DNA of 64,000 nucleotides from Hyphomicrobiales bacterium (GTDB taxonomy: Bacteria; Pseudomonadota; Alphaproteobacteria; Rhizobiales; Rhizobiaceae). How positions within the stretch are numbered: the stretch's first letter is position 1; the number at the start of each line of letters is the position of its first letter. Of the stretch, positions 57,940 to 64,000 are shown one piece after another. A model generated the notes under the pieces. It worked only from the letters and a program-made list of their open reading frames with translations, made no database searches and was not told where the DNA came from. The position numbers were made by a program, and so were the translations under genes. The DNA is taken from NCBI GenBank assembly GCA_900466005.1, contig UEGQ01000007.1, forward strand, positions 186,001-250,000. Reading direction: 5' to 3'.

Positions 57940-58633
57940 GTCCGACGAGCTTGCCCTGGATCTTGACGCGGTCGGGGCCGAAGATGCGGGTCTCGTAAGC
58001 CGGGTTCGCAGCCTCGAGCGCGATCGAATCGCCGCGGCGGCGGAAGCGTTTCAGCGTCGCCTCCTCGTCATCCACCAGTGCCACCACGATGTCGCCGGGC
58101 GTTGCGTTGCTGGCGTTGCGGATGATGACCGTATCGCCGTCGAGGATACCGGCCTCGATCATCGAATCACCTTTGACTTCGAGCGCATAGTGCTCGCCTG
58201 AACCGAGCATCTCGGCCGGAATGGTGATTTCGTGGGTGTTGTGCTGGATCGCCGAGATCGGCACGCCGGCCGCGATGCGGCCCATGACGGGCACGGCGAC
58301 CGAATTCGAACGCTCCTCCGCGGGTGGCTTGGCGGACGGGGAGGGTTGGCCCTTGCCGAGGCTTCCTTCGATGACGCTCGGCGAGAAACCTCGCCGCGGC
58401 TGCAGGCTGGAGGAATAGGCCTCCGGCAGCTTGATGACCTCCAGAGCCCGCGCCCGGTTCGGCAGTCGGCGGATGAAGCCACGCTCCTCGAGCGCCGTAA
58501 TGAGGCGGTGGATACCGGACTTCGAGGCGAGGTCGAGCGCGTCCTTCATCTCGTCGAACGACGGCGGCACGCCCGATTCCTTCATCCGCTCGTGAATGAA
58601 GAGAAGCAGTTCCTGTTGCTTGCGCGTCAGCAT
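57920..58633 (-). CDS. lexA: LexA repressor
   Basis: SOS repressor, 237 residues. N-terminal winged-helix ([27 protein letters not shown], read in parts) and a C-terminal peptidase domain with the Ala-Gly cleavage site (RIAAGVPI), catalytic Ser in KGDSMIEAG and Lys in EATLKRF, so it can self-cleave on RecA-ssDNA. A matching LexA box lies 48 bases upstream, so autoregulation is expected. Convergent with comEC, overlapping by 20 bases. Confidence 0.97.
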   Translation of the reverse strand: MLTRKQQELLLFIHERMKESGVPPSFDEMKDALDLASKSGIHRLITALEERGFIRRLPNRARALEVIKLPEAYSSSLQPRRGFSPSVIEGSLGKGQPSPSAKPPAEERSNSVAVPVMGRIAAGVPISAIQHNTHEITIPAEMLGSGEHYALEVKGDSMIEAGILDGDTVIIRNASNATPGDIVVALVDDEEATLKRFRRRGDSIALEAANPAYETRIFGPDRVKIQGKLVGLIRRYH

Positions 58634-58680
58634 GATCCAGAGCCCCGTCGTATGAAACAAATCCAGAACATACACTATCT

Positions 58681-58695
58681 GTTCCATATGTGTTC
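58681..58695. promoter_or_regulatory. LexA box upstream of lexA
   Basis: GTTC-CATATGT-GTTC is an exact match to the alphaproteobacterial GTTC-N7-GTTC LexA operator. It lies in the lexA upstream region and is also the region before the divergent glyoxalase-fold gene (start 58850). Confidence 0.9.
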
Positions 58696-58849
58696 CGCAA
58701 GTACTTAAATATTGGTAAGCAATTGGAGCTCCGGCGCATTTTTGCCGTGCATCCACCCGTTCCGGGCTGCTGCCGGGCAGGGGCCGGTTCGCCTTGCAAA
58801 GGGCAGGCAAATCGCGCACATCAAACGCGACCGACAAGGAGGGAGCGGA

Positions 58850-59746
58850 ATGTCCACTGCCATCGAGGCGCCGCGTGGCGTCGATCACATCGTTTTGCCC
58901 GTGCACGGGCTGAAGGCTGCGCGCGAGCGACTCGGCGCGCTCGGCTTCACGGTCGCCGCCGATGCGCTGCATCCCTTCGGCACCGAGAACGCCTGCGTGT
59001 TTTTCTCCGACAAGACCTATCTGGAGCCACTCGCCGTGGCGAGCCGGGAGGCGTGCGAAGAGGCCGCCCGCAAGGGCAACGTCTTCGTCGCCCGCGATCG
59101 CGCCTTCCGCTTCCGCGTGCCGGACGGCGAGGGACTGTCGGGAATAGCGGTTGCCTCGACGGATGCGGCTGCAGACCATGCGCTCTATACCGAGCACGGC
59201 CTCTCCGCGGGCGACATCCTGCATTTTTCGCGGCCCTTGAGGTTGCCGGACGGCACCGAGGCGACGGCCTCGTTCAGGCTTGCCTTCGCCGCGGACCTGC
59301 GCGCGCCCGATCTTCTCCTCTTCTCCTGCGAACGGGCCAATCCACTGCCGGCGGATCGTTCCGCGCTCGAACGCCACGGCAATGGTGTGACGGGCGTCTC
59401 CGCGGTCGTGCTGACGGAGGAAAACCCCTCCGACTTCCAGGAGGTGCTGGAAACCGTCTTCCACCAGCGAGAGATCGAAGCGCATTCCTTCGGTCTCGTC
59501 GTCCCTTCGGCAAACGCGAAGATCGAGGTGCTGACGCCGGCCGGTCTCACCGGCTATTTCGGGCTCGACGCGCGAAATGCCGGACGCGGCCTCGTCGGTG
59601 CGGCGATCGTCTTCCGGACTGGGGATATCGGCGTGACAGAACGCTTGCTGGCTGCTAATGGCGTTCGCCATGCACGCAAGGATGGCCGCCTGATCGTACC
59701 GCGTGAAGCGGGGCAGGGCGCGCATTTCGTATTCGAGGAAGTTTGA
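58850..59746 (+). CDS. Glyoxalase-like (VOC superfamily) protein
   Basis: 298 residues with two vicinal-oxygen-chelate modules (about 12-150 and 165-290). [27 protein letters not shown] is a typical first strand-helix unit with a metal His (DHIV); the other ligands are less clear. Related to Glyoxalase_3-type dioxygenase or lyase domains; substrate unknown. GGAGGGAGCGG lies just before the ATG. Its TGA overlaps the kdsA ATG, so the two are coupled. Confidence 0.84.
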   Translation: MSTAIEAPRGVDHIVLPVHGLKAARERLGALGFTVAADALHPFGTENACVFFSDKTYLEPLAVASREACEEAARKGNVFVARDRAFRFRVPDGEGLSGIAVASTDAAADHALYTEHGLSAGDILHFSRPLRLPDGTEATASFRLAFAADLRAPDLLLFSCERANPLPADRSALERHGNGVTGVSAVVLTEENPSDFQEVLETVFHQREIEAHSFGLVVPSANAKIEVLTPAGLTGYFGLDARNAGRGLVGAAIVFRTGDIGVTERLLAANGVRHARKDGRLIVPREAGQGAHFVFEEV

Positions 59747-60591
59747 TGAGCAATCCGACCAATTCCGAAGTCGTCGTCGGCGAAGGTGCCGCCAAGGTCG
59801 TCTTCTCCAATTCCAGGCGCTTCTCGCTGATTGCCGGTCCCTGCCAGATGGAAAGCCGCGATCATGCCTTCATGATGGCCGGTGCGACCAAGGAAATCTG
59901 CGACAAGCTCGGTATCGGGCTCGTCTACAAGTCGTCCTTCGACAAGGCCAACCGCACGTCCTTGTCCGGCAAGCGGGGCATCGGCCTCGAAAAGGCGATG
60001 GAAGTTTTCGTCGATCTCAAGAAGGAATTCGGCTTTCCGGTTCTGACCGACATTCACACCGAGGAGCAATGCGCGATCGTCGCCCCTGTCGTCGACGTTC
60101 TGCAGATCCCGGCCTTCCTCTGCCGCCAGACCGATCTTCTGGTCGCTGCCGCGAAGACCGGTCGGGTCATCAACGTCAAGAAAGGCCAGTTCCTCGCCCC
60201 ATGGGACATGAAGAACGTGCTCGCCAAGATCACCGAAAGCGGCAATCCGAACGTGCTGCTGTGCGAGCGTGGCGCTTCCTTCGGGTACAACACCCTTGTC
60301 TCGGACATGCGTTCGCTGCCGATCATGGCGGCAATGGGGGCGCCCGTGGTGTTCGACGCCACCCACTCGGTGCAGCAGCCCGGCGGGCAGGGCGGCTCGA
60401 CCGGCGGGCAGCGGGAATTCGTGGAGACACTGGCCCGCGCAGCGGTTGCCGTCGGCGTCGCCGGCCTCTTCATCGAAACCCATGAGGATCCGGACAATGC
60501 CCCGTCCGACGGGCCGAACATGGTGCCGCTGAAAGACATGCCGCGTCTTCTCGAAAAGCTGCTCGCCTTCGACGCCATCGCCAAGGGTTGA
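59746..60591 (+). CDS. kdsA: 3-deoxy-8-phosphooctulonate synthase
   Basis: Makes KDO-8-phosphate from arabinose-5-P and PEP for the LPS inner core; 281 residues, TIM-barrel. Signatures: IAGPCQMES (PEP-binding), [23 protein letters not shown], and [14 protein letters not shown]. Starts in the VOC-gene stop (TGATG overlap), so translation is probably coupled. A TTG one codon upstream is ignored. Followed by a bidirectional terminator. Confidence 0.97.
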   Translation: MSNPTNSEVVVGEGAAKVVFSNSRRFSLIAGPCQMESRDHAFMMAGATKEICDKLGIGLVYKSSFDKANRTSLSGKRGIGLEKAMEVFVDLKKEFGFPVLTDIHTEEQCAIVAPVVDVLQIPAFLCRQTDLLVAAAKTGRVINVKKGQFLAPWDMKNVLAKITESGNPNVLLCERGASFGYNTLVSDMRSLPIMAAMGAPVVFDATHSVQQPGGQGGSTGGQREFVETLARAAVAVGVAGLFIETHEDPDNAPSDGPNMVPLKDMPRLLEKLLAFDAIAKG

Positions 60592-60625
60592 GCGACCGCT
60601 GGGCGCAAAACAGGAATGACATGAG

Positions 60626-60657
60626 AAAAGGCGCCGGTCCTGGATCGGCGCCTTTTT
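60626..60657. terminator. Bidirectional terminator between kdsA and chemoreceptor gene
   Basis: Stem AAAAGGCGCCG / CGGCGCCTTTTT with a 9-base loop. T-runs occur on both sides, so it can end kdsA (+) and the chemoreceptor gene (-). Confidence 0.9.
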
Positions 60658-60671
60658 CTGTGTGGGCGGTT

Positions 60672-62669
60672 TCAGAACTCTTCCCAGTTGCCGCCTGCGC
60701 CCGCACCTCCGCCGAGACCGAGGGCGCCGGCGAGTTTCTGACCGAGCGCCCGGGCGGGCGAGGGGGTGGGACGGGTCTTCTCACCGGCAAGGGCGACTGC
60801 AGGTTTTCGGACCGCAGGCGCCGTGGCGGGGCGCGATGCCGGCGGAAGGGCCGCAGGGGCGGCGTGTGCCCGGACGGCGGTGCCGGCCCCGAGTGCGAAG
60901 CGTGCCAGCAGCGAGTCGAGATGTCCGGCCTCTTCGGACAGCTCTCGGCAGGACGCATTTGTTTCTTCGACCATGGCGGCGTTCTGCTGGGTGAGCTGGT
61001 CCATCTGGTTTACGGCCGAGTTGACCTCGTTGAGCGCAGCGGCTTGTTCGGAGGACGCCTGTGCGATCGTTTCTATCAATCCGTCGACGGCGTTGATCTG
61101 GGTGTCGATCTCACTGAGCGCCGAACCGGTGCGATTGACGAGGGCGACGCCGGCGGCGACCTGCGTGGATGACGTCTCGATCAGCGTCTTGATCTCCTTT
61201 GCGGCGTTCGCCGAGCGACCGGCGAGGTCTCGTACCTCCTGGGCGACGACGGCAAATCCCTTGCCGGCTTCACCGGCGCGGGCGGCCTCGACGCCGGCGT
61301 TCAGTGCAAGAAGGTTGGTCTGGAAGGCGATCTCGTCGATCACATTGATGATCTGGCGGATTCTGGACGCGGAGTCAGCGATCCTGTCCATCGCGGCGAC
61401 CGCCTCGCCGACGACTGTGGACGAGTGGGTCGCGCTCTTCTTGGTGCCGGCGATCATGGTGCCGGCCTCGCGGGCGCGCTCGGTCGCGTTCCGCACGGTG
61501 GCGGTGATCTGGTCGAGCGCGGCGGCAGCCTCCTCGAGGGAGGCCGCCTGGGTCTCCGTGCGTCGGGCGAGATCATCGGTTGCGGAAGCGATTTCGGCCG
61601 AACCGCTGCGTACCGTGGTCGTGGCGCGTGAAATGTCCGTCAGGGTTCCCGCCAGCGCGTCCATGCTGGAGTTGAACGCGCTTCGAAGGGCTTCGTAGTC
61701 CGCCGCGAAAGGCCGCTCGATCCGGAAGGCGAGGTCCCCGGCTGCGAGCCGATCGAGACCTGCGCTGATGTCGTCGATAACGCGTGCCCGTTCGGCGTCT
61801 GCCGCGGACTTCGCCTCCATTTGGCGGCGCTCGTCCTCGATCTGTCGTTCGCGCATCTCTTCCTGGCGCTTGCGGTTGATCGAGCGCTCCAGAGCGGCTT
61901 CGCGAAAGACGGTGACGGCGCCGGCCATCTCGCCGATTTCGTCGGCGCGACCGGCGAAGGGAACGGGTCGGGAATAGTCGCCGCTCGCCAGCACCGCCAT
62001 ATAGTCCCGCATGGATGTCAGCGGAACGATCGCCCGGCGGCGAAAGGCAAAGAGACCGCCGAACAGGATGAGGATCGCAAGAAACGCGCCCGCAAACGAG
62101 AGGGTGGTAAAGAACGACGTCTCGTCGGCGGCCATGGCCTCGGCTTCGGTCTGGAAGGCGATCGCCATGGCGACCAGCTCGTTGACCGTCCGGTCATGGG
62201 CGTGGAAGGCGTCCTTCAACTGATCGAAGGCTTCGACGACGACAGCGCGGTCGCTTTGCTGCAGCGCCGGCTTCACCTTCCGGTCGAGGACGGCCCAGAA
62301 GGCGTCTCCCGTATCGACCACATCGCCGAGCAGCTTCTCCTTGAGATTGACGGCGAGTTCTGTCCGGCTCCAATAGGCGCGCCGGTCGTCGTAGGCGGGC
62401 TTCAGGACCTCGTCGATGCGACGCAGATTGGTTTCCGTCACCTCGGGATGCGTCGCGGCTTCAAGCGCGAGCGAATAGGATTCCACGACATAAAGGGGTG
62501 GCGGCAGAATGTCAGCGACGAGATCCTTGCCGTAGACGATCTGCTGATAGGAGGGCCCGTTCACCTTCAGCTTGTTGAAGGCGTAGGTCTGTATGCCGAC
62601 GGACGCAAGCGTCGCAACGCAGACGACGCAGCCGAAAACGATCAGAGCACGGGCGATATTGAGTTTCAT
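60672..62669 (-). CDS. Methyl-accepting chemotaxis protein with CheR/CheB tether
   Basis: Transmembrane chemoreceptor of 665 residues. N-terminal helix ([20 protein letters not shown]), periplasmic ligand domain of about 150 residues, second helix ([18 protein letters not shown]), HAMP (about 215-270) and a cytoplasmic signalling domain with the hairpin tip [27 protein letters not shown] (read in parts). The last five residues are NWEEF, matching the pentapeptide that binds CheR and CheB in enteric receptors, after a flexible Ala/Pro/Gly linker. GAGGAAACG precedes the ATG. Ligand unknown. Confidence 0.94.
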   Translation of the reverse strand: MKLNIARALIVFGCVVCVATLASVGIQTYAFNKLKVNGPSYQQIVYGKDLVADILPPPLYVVESYSLALEAATHPEVTETNLRRIDEVLKPAYDDRRAYWSRTELAVNLKEKLLGDVVDTGDAFWAVLDRKVKPALQQSDRAVVVEAFDQLKDAFHAHDRTVNELVAMAIAFQTEAEAMAADETSFFTTLSFAGAFLAILILFGGLFAFRRRAIVPLTSMRDYMAVLASGDYSRPVPFAGRADEIGEMAGAVTVFREAALERSINRKRQEEMRERQIEDERRQMEAKSAADAERARVIDDISAGLDRLAAGDLAFRIERPFAADYEALRSAFNSSMDALAGTLTDISRATTTVRSGSAEIASATDDLARRTETQAASLEEAAAALDQITATVRNATERAREAGTMIAGTKKSATHSSTVVGEAVAAMDRIADSASRIRQIINVIDEIAFQTNLLALNAGVEAARAGEAGKGFAVVAQEVRDLAGRSANAAKEIKTLIETSSTQVAAGVALVNRTGSALSEIDTQINAVDGLIETIAQASSEQAAALNEVNSAVNQMDQLTQQNAAMVEETNASCRELSEEAGHLDSLLARFALGAGTAVRAHAAPAALPPASRPATAPAVRKPAVALAGEKTRPTPSPARALGQKLAGALGLGGGAGAGGNWEEF

Positions 62670-62828
62670 CGTTTCCTCGCAAGAGCGACCTATGGAGTGG
62701 CAGGGTCCACCCACTCCAAGAAAAATGACGACCTCCCGCCCTTTTGTGCGCGATTGTTGCCGTGGCCGGGAGTGCCGACAGATCATGTAGTCGATGCTGA
62801 TTGCTGATCGCTTAATTCATAGGACTAG

Positions 62829-64000
<1,172 letters not shown>

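Overview
The window is a high-GC, densely packed chromosomal segment from an alphaproteobacterium, most likely Rhizobiaceae (Sinorhizobium/Ensifer, Rhizobium, Agrobacterium or Shinella-like). The grounds are gene order and content: the rpsB-tsf-pyrH-frr-uppS-cdsA-rseP-bamA-lpxD-fabZ-lpxA-lpxI-lpxB run, the znuA/znuCB-zur arrangement, the trpD-trpC-moaC-moeA operon, a GTTC-N7-GTTC LexA box, and DUF2336 and LapG-like families. The genus is not resolved. Nearly all genes are core housekeeping genes. I see no prophage, integrase, insertion sequence, CRISPR array, tRNA or rRNA.

Layout. 1-12.8 kb (+): translation factors (rpsB end, tsf, frr), UMP kinase, undecaprenyl and phospholipid precursor synthesis (uppS, cdsA), site-2 protease rseP, outer-membrane assembly protein bamA, and the lipid A genes lpxD-fabZ-lpxA-lpxI-lpxB with overlapping ends. 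12.8-17.3 kb: a zinc block with a COG0523 metallochaperone, znuA, znuCB and zur; three matching palindromes mark the promoters and form a Zur regulon. 17.4-22.6 kb (-): gamma-carbonic anhydrase, a small unknown ORF, a D,D-carboxypeptidase with SPOR domain, an unknown membrane protein, a LapG-like transglutaminase-fold peptidase and a double-PilZ protein. 22.7-22.9 kb: a strong candidate small RNA with four hairpins and a T8 terminator. 22.9-30.2 kb: rhomboid protease, CBS protein, patatin, hisI, folE, NifU-like scaffold, yidD, DUF2267 and thrS. 30.3-37 kb: accessory metabolism and unknowns (secreted beta-rich protein, nitroreductase/flavin-reductase pair, degenerate CitE-like protein, DUF2336, GNAT, AI-2E-type permease). 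37-43.5 kb: parE, a periplasmic hydrolase, tpiA, secG, pyrG. 43.6-51 kb: small unknown protein, orphan TadG-like protein, then moeA-moaC-trpC-trpD-ppiD (-). 51-64 kb: P2-type ATPase, gltA, comEC, lexA, a glyoxalase-fold protein coupled to kdsA, a chemoreceptor with a CheR/CheB tether, and the 5' part of eno.

The most rewarding items are the putative sRNA upstream of the rhomboid gene, the three-box Zur circuit with its 22-bp tandem pair, the P-type ATPase with Asn at a canonical ion-ligand Asp, the CitE-like protein lacking a metal ligand and starting at TTG, and the chemoreceptor between kdsA and eno. No clearly novel multigene system was recognised; the novelty candidates are single genes and one RNA. 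All functional calls come from reading motifs by eye, without database searches.
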